Shown: piece after piece, positions 1 to 7,042 of the stretch
Numbering within the stretch: position 1 is the first letter of the stretch
Layout: each line of letters starts with the position of its first letter
NCBI GenBank assembly: GCA_937916405.1
Contig: CALFUF010000093.1
Span: 1-26,558 of the forward strand
DNA: 26,558 nt
Origin: an uncultured Prevotella sp.
GTDB taxonomy: Bacteria; Bacteroidota; Bacteroidia; Bacteroidales; Bacteroidaceae
Direction of reading: 5' to 3'
The notes under the pieces: generated by a model
Seen by the model: only the letters and a program-made list of their open reading frames with translations
Databases searched by the model: none
What the model was told of the DNA's origin: nothing
Program-made: the position numbers and the translations under genes

Positions 1-207
1 CATACCGCAGATACCCTCGCGGCAGTCGTGGTCGAACACGAAGGGCTCCTTGCCCTCGCTGATGAGTTCCTCGTTCAGGATGTCAAGCATCTCGAGGAAC
101 GAGGTGTCATCGGGGATATCGTGCATTTCGTGGGTATCGAAATGACCAGCGTCCTTGGGGCCGTTCTGGCGCCAGAACTTTATTGTAAATGAAATATTCT
201 TAGCCAT
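1..207 (-). CDS. sdhB: Fumarate reductase/succinate dehydrogenase iron-sulfur subunit, N-terminal part
   Basis: Only the first 69 residues lie in the window; the gene runs off the left edge. The protein begins MAKNISFTIKFWRQNG and ends at the edge with CREGICGM. That is the start of the plant-ferredoxin-type [2Fe-2S] ligand motif (CxxxxC) of SdhB/FrdB, followed in full-length members by a second domain with the [4Fe-4S] and [3Fe-4S] clusters (family knowledge, not visible here). The subunit carries electrons between the flavoprotein SdhA and the membrane cytochrome b SdhC. The start was chosen because it gives the canonical N-terminus. No Shine-Dalgarno is visible; the upstream bases are A-rich and belong to the right end of the inverted-repeat element in transcript orientation. 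The order sdhC-sdhA-sdhB on the minus strand is normal for Bacteroidota, but a foreign gene separates sdhA from sdhB here. Confidence 0.93.
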   Translation of the reverse strand, partial: MAKNISFTIKFWRQNGPKDAGHFDTHEMHDIPDDTSFLEMLDILNEELISEGKEPFVFDHDCREGICGM

Positions 208-210
208 TTT

Positions 211-647
211 TTTGAGTTTTTTAGTTTGTGAGTTTATGAGTTTATGAGTTCTTGGGGTCAGGATGTTTCAACTTATATATCAAAGATGAGAGCATCTTGT
301 TTACCTCAGAATTTAAGTCCATTATTTCCTGATAGTCTTGGTTGTCAACATATTGAAAGCCATGTGAAAGAATCAACTGTGTCTCCAACTCATTGGATGA
401 ACCTAACGAGATGAAAAGGAAGTGGGAATGTTCCCGTTCTCCCTCACGACCATAGCCTTCAGCAATGTTTGACGGTATGGAAACAGAACAGCGACGCATT
501 TGGCTGACCATGCCAAACTTCTCGTCAAGAGGGAAACGAGTTGTAATCTCGTAAATCCGACGAGCAAGTAACATGCTCTTTTGCCAAACCATCAAATCCT
601 TATAAGTTCCCATAAAACTCAGAAACTAATGAACTTAAAAACTCAAA
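211..647 (-). mobile_element. 437-bp inverted-repeat-bounded insert carrying the S23-like gene
   Basis: Bases 211-242 and the reverse complement of 616-647 match at 27 of 32 positions, so the segment ends in imperfect terminal inverted repeats. One repeat touches the sdhA stop codon (648-650) and the other ends three bases before the sdhB start codon (205-207). The small ORF fills almost the whole interior: its start is 2 bases inside one arm and its stop lies within the other. In the minus-strand transcript the arms would pair into a long AU-rich stem with the ORF in the loop. The left side also has a short direct repeat (GAGTTTAT twice from 230, then GAGTT). No target-site duplication is evident. 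That this is a mobile or intervening-sequence-like unit is inference; the repeats themselves are directly visible. Confidence 0.65.
242..613 (-). CDS. Four-helix-bundle protein, S23 / 23S rRNA intervening-sequence family
   Basis: This 123-residue protein has the family hallmarks: an N-terminal YKDLMVWQKSMLLAR segment (residues 4-18), then QMRRCSVSIPSNIAEGYGR (about residues 38-56), and a helix with GSSNELETQL (about 71-80). The family (TIGR02436-type) folds as a four-helix bundle, is related to the Avd accessory protein of diversity-generating retroelements, and was first seen encoded inside intervening sequences of 23S rRNA genes. Its biochemical role is not settled and none is assigned here. 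The gene lies between sdhA and sdhB in the same orientation, inside the inverted repeats 211-242 and 616-647, so it would be co-transcribed with the respiratory operon. Its last codons (AAC TCA TAA) lie in or beside one repeat arm. Full length for the family; no sign of decay. Confidence 0.9.
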   Translation of the reverse strand: MGTYKDLMVWQKSMLLARRIYEITTRFPLDEKFGMVSQMRRCSVSIPSNIAEGYGREGEREHSHFLFISLGSSNELETQLILSHGFQYVDNQDYQEIMDLNSEVNKMLSSLIYKLKHPDPKNS

Positions 648-2627
648 TTAATTCTTATAATTTCTGGTTTGAACCTTAATAGCCTCGTACTCCAGCGGCT
701 CCTTGATGAGCTCGGGTTCTTTGCCCTTGCCTTTATACTCCCAGCAGCCTACGTAGAAGTAGTTCTCGTCATCGCGCTTGGCCTCGCCTTCCTCTGTCTG
801 GTACTCCTCGCGGAAGTGACCACCACAGGACTCGTTACGAGAGAGCGCGTCAAAAGCGACGAGCTGACCCATCGTGAAGAAGTCGCGCAGGTGGATAGCC
901 TTGTCGAGCTCGACGTTCAAACCCTCTTTCGTTCCAGGAACGAACAGGTTCTCGTCGAACTCCTTCTCCAGCTCGTGCATCTTCTTCAGACCTTCCTTCA
1001 AGCCCTCAGCAGTGCGACCCATACCAACATACTCCCACATGATGTGGCCGAGTTCCTTGTGGATGGAATCGACAGAACGCTTACCCTTGATGTTCAGCAG
1101 ACGGTCAAGTTCTGCATCCACCTTCTTCTCAGCCTCATCGAACTCAGGACGGTCTGTCGGAACCTTTGGCCATACAGCCTGGTCGGCAAGATAGTTCTGG
1201 ATGGTGTAAGGCAATACGAAGTAACCATCAGCAAGACCCTGCATCAGCGCAGAGGCACCCAGACGGTTAGCGCCGTGGTCAGAGAAGTTACACTCACCAA
1301 TAGCAAACAAACCGGGAATGGTGGTCTGCAACTCATAGTCTACCCAGATACCACCCATCGTGTAGTGGATAGCAGGATAGATCATCATGGGCTTATAGTA
1401 CTTCACGCCATTGATCTCGTTGGCTACGTCGCCAGGGAAGACATCTGTAATCTCCTCGTACATCTCGAAGAGGTTACCATAACGCTGCATGATAACATCA
1501 ATACCCAGACGGTTGATAGACTCAGAGAAGTCAAGGAATACGGCAAGACCTGTGTTGTTCACACCAAAGCCCTTGTCGCAACGCTCCTTGGCAGCACGAG
1601 AGGCAACATCACGAGGAACGAGGTTACCGAATGCGGGATAGCGGCGCTCCAGATAGTAGTCGCGATCCTCCTCGGGAATCTCCCAGCCCTGCTTGGTTCC
1701 AGCCTGTAATGCCTTGGCATCCTCAATCTTTTTAGGAACCCAGATACGACCGTCGTTACGCAGTGACTCAGACATCAGCGTCAGCTTAGACTGCTTGTCA
1801 CCATGAACGGGGATACAGGTGGGGTGAATCTGAACGTATGATGGATTGGCGAAGTAAGCACCCTTACGATAGCACTGAACGGCAGCGGTGCAGTTGCAAC
1901 CCATAGCGTTGGTAGAGAGGAAGTAAGTGTTTCCATAACCACCAGTAGCGATGACAACAGCGTTGGCGCTGAAACGCTCCAACTCACCAGTAACGAGGTT
2001 CTTGGCGATGATACCACGAGCACGACCGTCAACGATGACTACATCCTCCATCTCATAACGAGTATAGAGCTTTACCTTACCAGCCTTCACCTGACAAGAG
2101 AGTGAAGAGTAAGCACCAAGCAGCAACTGCTGACCTGTCTGACCCTTGGCATAGAATGTACGGCTTACCTGGGCACCGCCGAAGGAACGGTTAGCAAGCA
2201 TACCACCATACTCACGGGCAAAGGGAACACCCTGAGCCACACACTGGTCGATGATATTGTTAGACACCTCGGCAAGACGATAAACGTTAGCCTCACGAGC
2301 ACGATAGTCACCACCCTTTACAGTATCGTAGAACAGACGATAGACAGAGTCACCATCGTTCTGATAACACTTGGCGGCATTGATACCACCCTGAGCGGCG
2401 ATAGAGTGAGCACGACGAGGAGAGTCCTGAATACACAGGTTAATCACGTTGAAGCCCATCTCACCTAATGACGCAGCAGCTGATGCACCAGCCAAACCTG
2501 TACCTACGACAATAACATCGAGTTTCAGTTTGTTCTTGGGGTTAACCAGACGCTGATGAGCCTTATATTCCTTCCATTTCTCAGGCACTGGACCTGCGGG
2601 AATCTTAGAATCTAATACTTTTGCCAT
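648..2627 (-). CDS. sdhA: Fumarate reductase/succinate dehydrogenase flavoprotein subunit
   Basis: This 659-residue catalytic subunit interconverts fumarate and succinate. In anaerobic Bacteroidota it mainly reduces fumarate, the last step to succinate. Visible motifs are the FAD-binding VGTGLAGASAA near residues 41-51, RAHSIAAQGGINAA near 72-85 with the histidine (His74) expected to carry covalently bound FAD, an active-site segment HPTCIPV, HYTMGGIWVD, and the C-terminal FAD segment GECNFSDHGANRLGASAL. The length fits the B-type (Wolinella/Bacillus-like) enzyme. The start at 2627 gives the usual N-terminus and lies 30 bases after the sdhC stop. The gene could equally be called frdA. The long open frames on the opposite strand are shadows of its biased codon use. 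Confidence 0.97.
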   Translation of the reverse strand: MAKVLDSKIPAGPVPEKWKEYKAHQRLVNPKNKLKLDVIVVGTGLAGASAAASLGEMGFNVINLCIQDSPRRAHSIAAQGGINAAKCYQNDGDSVYRLFYDTVKGGDYRAREANVYRLAEVSNNIIDQCVAQGVPFAREYGGMLANRSFGGAQVSRTFYAKGQTGQQLLLGAYSSLSCQVKAGKVKLYTRYEMEDVVIVDGRARGIIAKNLVTGELERFSANAVVIATGGYGNTYFLSTNAMGCNCTAAVQCYRKGAYFANPSYVQIHPTCIPVHGDKQSKLTLMSESLRNDGRIWVPKKIEDAKALQAGTKQGWEIPEEDRDYYLERRYPAFGNLVPRDVASRAAKERCDKGFGVNNTGLAVFLDFSESINRLGIDVIMQRYGNLFEMYEEITDVFPGDVANEINGVKYYKPMMIYPAIHYTMGGIWVDYELQTTIPGLFAIGECNFSDHGANRLGASALMQGLADGYFVLPYTIQNYLADQAVWPKVPTDRPEFDEAEKKVDAELDRLLNIKGKRSVDSIHKELGHIMWEYVGMGRTAEGLKEGLKKMHELEKEFDENLFVPGTKEGLNVELDKAIHLRDFFTMGQLVAFDALSRNESCGGHFREEYQTEEGEAKRDDENYFYVGCWEYKGKGKEPELIKEPLEYEAIKVQTRNYKN

Positions 2628-2657
2628 AACTTTTCAAAGTAATTTAAGGTTTAACAA

Positions 2658-3347
2658 TTATCCAGCAAAGTTATAAAGGCTTGGAGCGCACTTGAAAGCG
2701 AAAGCCAATACAACAACGAGGAAACCAAGCATCAGCAGCGTTACATAAATGAAGCCGATGACACGCCAGCGATTGAACCAGATCTTACCACTGACACCCA
2801 GTGTCTGCATTGCTGACCAGAAGCCGTGAGTAAGATGGAACCAGATAGCTACAATCCAGATAACATACAGAACAGCATATACAGGATTGCTGAAGGTGTC
2901 AATGATGAATGCGAAACCATCAGAGGGCAGATGACCAGCGGTAAAGCCCATGATCTCAGCAAACATCATGTTGTACCAGAAATTGAACAGGTGGAGCAAC
3001 AGACCCAGCAGGATGATGATACCCAGCACGAGCATGTTCTGTGATGCCCACTCAACCTTTTCTGGTTTCTCTGTCACTGCATAACGCTCCTGTCCACGAG
3101 CAGTACGGTTCTGCGCAGTCAGGATGAATGCGAAAACGATGTGAATCACTGCCAGGGCGGCAAGACCCAGCGTAGCCACAACGGCATACCAGTTGGCACC
3201 CAGCAGTTCACAAATCATGTTGTAAGCCTTGCCCGAGAAGAGTGCGACGATGTTCATGCAACAGTGGAATGTCAAGAACAGAATCAGCGCAATACCCGTT
3301 ACGGACATTACAACCTTACGACCAATTGATGAATTGATTAACCACAT
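2658..3347 (-). CDS. sdhC: Succinate dehydrogenase/fumarate reductase cytochrome b subunit
   Basis: A 229-residue membrane anchor with five predicted membrane helices, the single-subunit di-heme cytochrome b of B-type complexes. It links the menaquinone pool to SdhB. Histidines suited to be axial heme ligands lie in or near helices: His28 (LTFHCCMN), His69 (AVIHIVFA), His119 (LLLHLFNFW) and His171/His174 (WFHLTHGFW). Which pair with which heme is inferred from the family. The N-terminal SSIGRKVVMSVTG is a family hallmark. It is the first gene of the operon and sits about 60 bases downstream of a good Bacteroidota promoter on the same strand (3411-3442). Confidence 0.95.
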   Translation of the reverse strand: MWLINSSIGRKVVMSVTGIALILFLTFHCCMNIVALFSGKAYNMICELLGANWYAVVATLGLAALAVIHIVFAFILTAQNRTARGQERYAVTEKPEKVEWASQNMLVLGIIILLGLLLHLFNFWYNMMFAEIMGFTAGHLPSDGFAFIIDTFSNPVYAVLYVIWIVAIWFHLTHGFWSAMQTLGVSGKIWFNRWRVIGFIYVTLLMLGFLVVVLAFAFKCAPSLYNFAG

Positions 3348-3410
3348 AAAATATAGAATTTAATTAATAAAAATACCCATTAATAAGTATGTACACGTGC
3401 GTTTAGGCTA

Positions 3411-3442
3411 CAAAATTACTACAAAATAATGAAATCCGCAAA
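3411..3442 (-). promoter_or_regulatory. Bacteroidota-type promoter for the sdhC-sdhA-sdhB operon
   Basis: On the minus strand a perfect -7 box TAATTTTG (TAnnTTTG consensus) lies at 3418-3411. A -33 element TTTG lies at 3442-3439, with 20 bases between them, close to the usual spacing. The implied 5' leader to the sdhC ATG is roughly 55-60 bases. It sits back to back with the promoter of the plus-strand transporter gene. Confidence 0.65.
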
Positions 3443-3483
3443 CGTTTTCGTTAGAAAATCCGTTATTTATACAAAATATCATG

Positions 3484-3491
3484 TATCTTTG
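3484..3491 (+). promoter_or_regulatory. -7 box upstream of the DMT transporter gene
   Basis: TATCTTTG matches TAnnTTTG exactly and ends 9 bases before the ATG at 3501. No clean TTTG is seen at the -33 position (the bases near 3460-3464 match only partly). Its position inside the longer open frame that begins at 3429 is the main reason for placing the protein start at 3501. Confidence 0.55.
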
Positions 3492-3500
3492 CACTGTTTT

Positions 3501-4418
3501 ATGGCATACCTTGGTGAACTGATCTCTATTGGTGTGGCGTTCTCATGGACGGCGACAGCATTGTTAAGTGAGTTTGGCAGCAAGCGGTTGGGAAACCTGA
3601 CTCTCAACGTGTTGCGCATGGCTCTAGCATTACTTTTCTCTGTGGTGCTATTCGTCTTTGCTGTGGGAACTCCCTTGCCTGCAGGTGGAACGATGGAAGC
3701 ATACGGGTGGATGCTGCTCTCGGGACTTGTCGGCTATGTTATTGGTGACTTCTGTCTGTTCCAATGTTATATCATCATCGGCTCACGATACGGACAACTG
3801 TTTATGACCCTTGCCCCTCTTACCGCCGCTCTGATGGCATGGATAACACTGAGACAGGAGATGAAGGGGATGAGTATCCTTGCCATGCTTGTCACCCTGG
3901 CTGGTATCAGTATCTCTGTCTTAGGACGTGGAGAGCATCATAAAGTCGCATTGAAACTTCCCCTTAGCGGAGTCTTGTTTGCTATTGGCGCCGCACTCTG
4001 TCAAGGCATCGGATTGGTGCTAAGTAAGATTGGGATGGACCATTATGACACCACACAGATACCAGCATGGCTCGTCCCTTTCAGTGCTAATTTCTTCCGA
4101 TGTATAGCAGGCATCATCGGCTTTACCTTATTACTCTATCTCCGAGAAGGCTTCGTACCACTTCGTGAAGCTGTACATGACAGAAAAGGAATGTCCGTCG
4201 CCACAGCAACCACCATCTTTGGTCCTTTCGTAGGTGTAGGGTTCTCGCTGATGGCTGTACAGTATACCAGTGCCGGCATTGCCTCTACCTTGATGGCACT
4301 GACACCTATCATCATCATCCTACCCTCCCGTTGGTTGTTCCATCAGCCTATCACCTGGCGCACGGTGGTAGGTGCTATCATCTCTGTTGTGGGTGTCAGT
4401 CTCTTCTTTCTTGGTTAA
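3501..4418 (+). CDS. DMT-superfamily (EamA-type) transporter
   Basis: About 305 residues with roughly ten hydrophobic segments in two similar halves, the EamA drug/metabolite transporter arrangement. The first half opens with ELISIGVAFSWTATALLSEFG and the second with LSGVLFAIGAALCQGIGLVLSK. The C-terminal half ends in the typical ALTPIIIILPSRWLFHQPITWRTVVGA region (written here in two overlapping family blocks). The substrate cannot be told from sequence; members export metabolites or amino acids. The open frame extends 24 codons upstream, but those codons overlap a -7 promoter box, so the ATG at 3501 is preferred. It is divergent from the sdh operon and 57 bases before the mnmG start. Confidence 0.88.
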   Translation: MAYLGELISIGVAFSWTATALLSEFGSKRLGNLTLNVLRMALALLFSVVLFVFAVGTPLPAGGTMEAYGWMLLSGLVGYVIGDFCLFQCYIIIGSRYGQLFMTLAPLTAALMAWITLRQEMKGMSILAMLVTLAGISISVLGRGEHHKVALKLPLSGVLFAIGAALCQGIGLVLSKIGMDHYDTTQIPAWLVPFSANFFRCIAGIIGFTLLLYLREGFVPLREAVHDRKGMSVATATTIFGPFVGVGFSLMAVQYTSAGIASTLMALTPIIIILPSRWLFHQPITWRTVVGAIISVVGVSLFFLG

Positions 4419-4439
4419 AAATAAGAAACCTCAAATAAA

Positions 4440-4471
4440 TTTGGGATTTCACTCTATTTGCACTATCTTTG
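4440..4471 (+). promoter_or_regulatory. Bacteroidota-type promoter for mnmG
   Basis: A -33 TTTG at 4440-4443 and a perfect -7 box TATCTTTG at 4464-4471 are separated by 20 bases. Only four bases separate the -7 box from the mnmG ATG at 4476, so transcription should begin at or very near the start codon. Confidence 0.7.
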
Positions 4472-4475
4472 CATC

Positions 4476-6395
4476 ATGATTCTGAAATACGACGTACTGG
4501 TTATCGGAGGAGGTCATGCTGGTTGTGAGGCTGCTTGTGCCTCGGCAAACATGGGAGCAAAGACCTGTCTGGTAACGATGGATATGAACAAGATCGCACA
4601 GATGTCGTGCAACCCTGCCGTTGGTGGTATTGCCAAGGGACAGATCGTGCGAGAGATTGACGCATTAGGTGGTCAGATGGGACTCGTGACGGATGCCACG
4701 GCAATCCAGTTCCGTATGCTTAACCGTAGTAAGGGTCCTGCCATGTGGAGCCCTCGCGCCCAGTGTGATCGTGGTAAATTCATCTGGCAATGGCGCAGTG
4801 TCCTTGACCATACAGATAACCTTGATATCTGGCAAGACCAAGCCGACGAACTACTGGTTGAGTCTGTTGCTGTGGCTCAGCAACAAGCGATACAGGTGGT
4901 GGGTGTAAAGACTATCTGGGGCGTGGAGCTGCGTGCCAAAGCCGTCATCGTGACGGCTGGTACTTTCCTCAACGGACTGATGCACATCGGAAGGAAGATG
5001 ATACCAGGTGGACGTATTGCGGAACCTGCTGTTCCTCACTTCACAGAGAGTATCACCCGCCATGGTGTCCGCTCAGAGCGGATGAAGACGGGAACACCTG
5101 TCCGTATCGACAGACGTTCCGTTCATTTCGAGGATTTAGAGATACAAGAGGGAGAGCACGACTTCCACCAGTTCTCGTATATGAGTGAGCCGCGTCCCTT
5201 GCCCCAACTGACCTGTTGGACATGTAACACCAATGCTGCCGTCCATGAGATACTACGCTCAGGACTGAAAGACTCCCCACTCTACAATGGTCAGATACAG
5301 TCGATAGGACCCCGTTACTGTCCTTCGATAGAGACTAAACTCGTCACTTTCCCAGACAGAGAGCAGCACCCATTGTTCCTCGAACCAGAAGGGACTGATA
5401 CCAACGAACTATACCTGAACGGTTTCTCGTCATCACTTCCAATGGACGTACAGATAGCCGCCCTGAAAAAGATTCCTGCCTTCAGGGATTTGAAAGTGTA
5501 CCGTCCTGGCTACGCCATCGAATATGATTTCTTCGATCCTACACAACTCAAGCACTCGTTGGAATCGAAAATCATAGGTGGACTGTTTTTGGCAGGACAG
5601 GTAAATGGCACGACGGGCTATGAGGAGGCTGGTGGACAAGGAACGGTAGCTGGTATCAATGCGGCTTTAAAGGCTGGTAGTGCTGGTTGCTGTGGTACAG
5701 CAACAAACAAGTCGTTTGTGCTCCATAGAGATGAGGCATATATTGGAGTGCTGATTGATGACTTAGTGACGAAAGGTGTTGATGAGCCTTATCGCATGTT
5801 TACATCCCGGGCAGAATATCGTATTCTGTTACGACAGGATGATGCGGACGCTCGACTGACAGAGAAAGCATATTATCTTGGTATCGCGAAGAAGGAGCGT
5901 TATGACTGGTGGATGCAGAAGAAACTATTTATCGAAGAAATCGAAAACTTCTGTAAGACCTTCCCCATCAAACCAAAAGTCATCAATGGTGCGCTGGAAG
6001 CACTGGGAAGTACCCCACTCGTCTATGGCTGTAAACTGGAAGACCTGATCGCTCGACCAGAGCTTAACTTTAAGAAACTACAAGAGGTCATTCCTGAACT
6101 CAAGGAAATACTGAATCACCCCACCCAGCGAAAAGAAGAAATCGCAGAGGCAGCGGAGGTACATATCAAATATAAAGGATATATAGAACGTGAACGTATC
6201 GTTGCCGACAAGATGCACCGGCTGGAGAACATCAAGATCAAAGGACACTTCAACTATAACGAGATGCAACAACTCAGTACGGAAGCACGACAGAAACTAA
6301 CGGCAATCGACCCCGAAACACTTGCCCAGGCAAGCAGAATCCCTGGCGTATCACCCAGTGATATCAACGTCATGCTGGTACTGATGGGGAGGTAA
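4476..6395 (+). CDS. mnmG: tRNA uridine-5-carboxymethylaminomethyl modification enzyme MnmG (GidA)
   Basis: About 639 residues. With MnmE, this FAD enzyme installs the carboxymethylaminomethyl group on the wobble uridine of several tRNAs in the cytoplasm. The N-terminal FAD site is DVLVIGGGHAGCEAA (residues 6-20). Conserved MnmG blocks follow: SCNPAVGGIAKGQIVREIDALGG (start quoted in part), GPRYCPSIE, and the C-terminal region with SRAEYRILLRQDDADARLT. The length is usual. An upstream in-frame TTG at 4458 would add six residues but lies within the promoter, so the ATG at 4476, which gives the canonical N-terminus, is preferred. It is followed by a strong hairpin, a parS site and then apt. Confidence 0.97.
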   Translation: MILKYDVLVIGGGHAGCEAACASANMGAKTCLVTMDMNKIAQMSCNPAVGGIAKGQIVREIDALGGQMGLVTDATAIQFRMLNRSKGPAMWSPRAQCDRGKFIWQWRSVLDHTDNLDIWQDQADELLVESVAVAQQQAIQVVGVKTIWGVELRAKAVIVTAGTFLNGLMHIGRKMIPGGRIAEPAVPHFTESITRHGVRSERMKTGTPVRIDRRSVHFEDLEIQEGEHDFHQFSYMSEPRPLPQLTCWTCNTNAAVHEILRSGLKDSPLYNGQIQSIGPRYCPSIETKLVTFPDREQHPLFLEPEGTDTNELYLNGFSSSLPMDVQIAALKKIPAFRDLKVYRPGYAIEYDFFDPTQLKHSLESKIIGGLFLAGQVNGTTGYEEAGGQGTVAGINAALKAGSAGCCGTATNKSFVLHRDEAYIGVLIDDLVTKGVDEPYRMFTSRAEYRILLRQDDADARLTEKAYYLGIAKKERYDWWMQKKLFIEEIENFCKTFPIKPKVINGALEALGSTPLVYGCKLEDLIARPELNFKKLQEVIPELKEILNHPTQRKEEIAEAAEVHIKYKGYIERERIVADKMHRLENIKIKGHFNYNEMQQLSTEARQKLTAIDPETLAQASRIPGVSPSDINVMLVLMGR

Positions 6396-6396
6396 T

Positions 6397-6417
6397 TGCT
6401 GCGACTTGGTCGCAGCA
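6397..6417 (+). terminator. GC-rich hairpin just after mnmG
   Basis: Two bases after the mnmG stop, a perfect 9-bp stem (T GCTGCGAC / GTCGCAGC A) closes a 3-base TTG loop. No run of T follows on either strand, so it is not a standard intrinsic terminator. It may be a weak terminator, an mRNA 3'-end protector, or a processing or attenuation element between mnmG and apt. Confidence 0.4.
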
Positions 6418-6427
6418 TAGGAAACGA

Positions 6428-6443
6428 TGTTCCACGTGAAACA
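6428..6443. other. parS-type centromere site (exact match)
   Basis: TGTTCCACGTGAAACA matches the widely conserved ParB (Spo0J) binding consensus TGTTNCACGTGAAACA at every defined base. It lies in the gap between mnmG and apt. Such sites cluster near chromosomal origins and nucleate ParB spreading for chromosome segregation and SMC loading. Assignment rests on the sequence match plus a second near-perfect copy at 7021-7036. Confidence 0.85.
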
Positions 6444-6488
6444 ATTTATCATGAAACATTAATACAATAACGAATAAACCAAGGAATT

Positions 6489-7019
6489 ATGAACAACAAG
6501 ACATTGATGGAGAATCTGCGTTGCATACCAGATTTCCCCAAGAAAGGGATCAATTTCCGAGACGTGACCACCCTCTACAAAGACGGAAGGTGCATGAAGA
6601 TCATGCTTGACGAGATGTACGAGTTATATAAAGACAAAGGTATCACCAAGATTGTCGGCATAGAATCCAGAGGTTTTGTCATGGCATCCGCTTTGGCAGG
6701 TAGACTCGGATGTGGAGTGGTATTGGCAAGAAAACCAGGAAAACTACCCTCAACTGTCATCAAGGAGTCATTCTCTAAAGAATATGGTGTTGATACCGTA
6801 GAGATGCATATCGACTCTATCAAAGAGAATGATATCATCCTGATTCATGACGACCTGCTTGCCACTGGAGGAACAGCACTGGCTACCTATAAGTTGGTCA
6901 AGCATTTCAATCCGAAGAATATCTACATGAACTTCATCATAGAGATCACTGATGAGGGATTACATGGCAGGGATCTCTTCAAAGACCTGGTAGAGGTGAC
7001 AACCCTTATGACAATATAA
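6489..7019 (+). CDS. apt: Adenine phosphoribosyltransferase
   Basis: This 176-residue purine-salvage enzyme converts adenine and PRPP to AMP and pyrophosphate in the cytoplasm. The N-terminal IPDFPKKGINFRDVTTLY (residues 13-30), the IGxESRGF block (VGIESRGFVMASALA, 56-70) and the PRPP-binding loop DDLLATGGTALAT (121-133) are all typical. The length matches the family. It lies between two parS sites, one in the 93-base gap upstream and one in the 23-base gap before uvrC. No promoter of good quality was seen in the upstream gap, so it may be read through from mnmG. Confidence 0.96.
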   Translation: MNNKTLMENLRCIPDFPKKGINFRDVTTLYKDGRCMKIMLDEMYELYKDKGITKIVGIESRGFVMASALAGRLGCGVVLARKPGKLPSTVIKESFSKEYGVDTVEMHIDSIKENDIILIHDDLLATGGTALATYKLVKHFNPKNIYMNFIIEITDEGLHGRDLFKDLVEVTTLMTI

Positions 7020-7020
7020 T

Positions 7021-7036
7021 CGTTTCACGTGAAACA
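7021..7036. other. parS-type centromere site (15 of 16 match)
   Basis: CGTTTCACGTGAAACA differs from TGTTNCACGTGAAACA only at the first base and contains a perfect 14-bp palindrome GTTTCACGTGAAAC. It occupies most of the 23-base gap between the apt stop and the uvrC start, so it shares space with the uvrC translation-initiation region. With the exact site at 6428-6443 it brackets apt. Confidence 0.8.
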
Positions 7037-7042
7037 TTTCGT

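Noticed and set aside
201..660. Target-site duplication flanking the S23 insert
   Set aside because: Bases outside the two arms (CCATTTT and TTAATTC) do not form a convincing direct repeat, so transposase-type insertion is not shown.
669..1709. 346-codon open frame on the plus strand opposite sdhA
   Set aside because: It is the antisense shadow of sdhA, which has unmistakable family motifs; the translated product resembles no protein and arises from codon bias.
3388..3402. Third parS-like site around GTACACGTGC
   Set aside because: Only the CACGTG core is shared; the flanking GTT/AAC bases required by the consensus are missing.
3429..3500. 24-residue N-terminal extension of the DMT transporter
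   Set aside because: A perfect -7 promoter box lies inside it, and the family usually begins right at the first membrane helix.
4458..4475. TTG start six codons upstream for MnmG
   Set aside because: It lies within the promoter -7 region, and the ATG at 4476 gives the canonical N-terminus.
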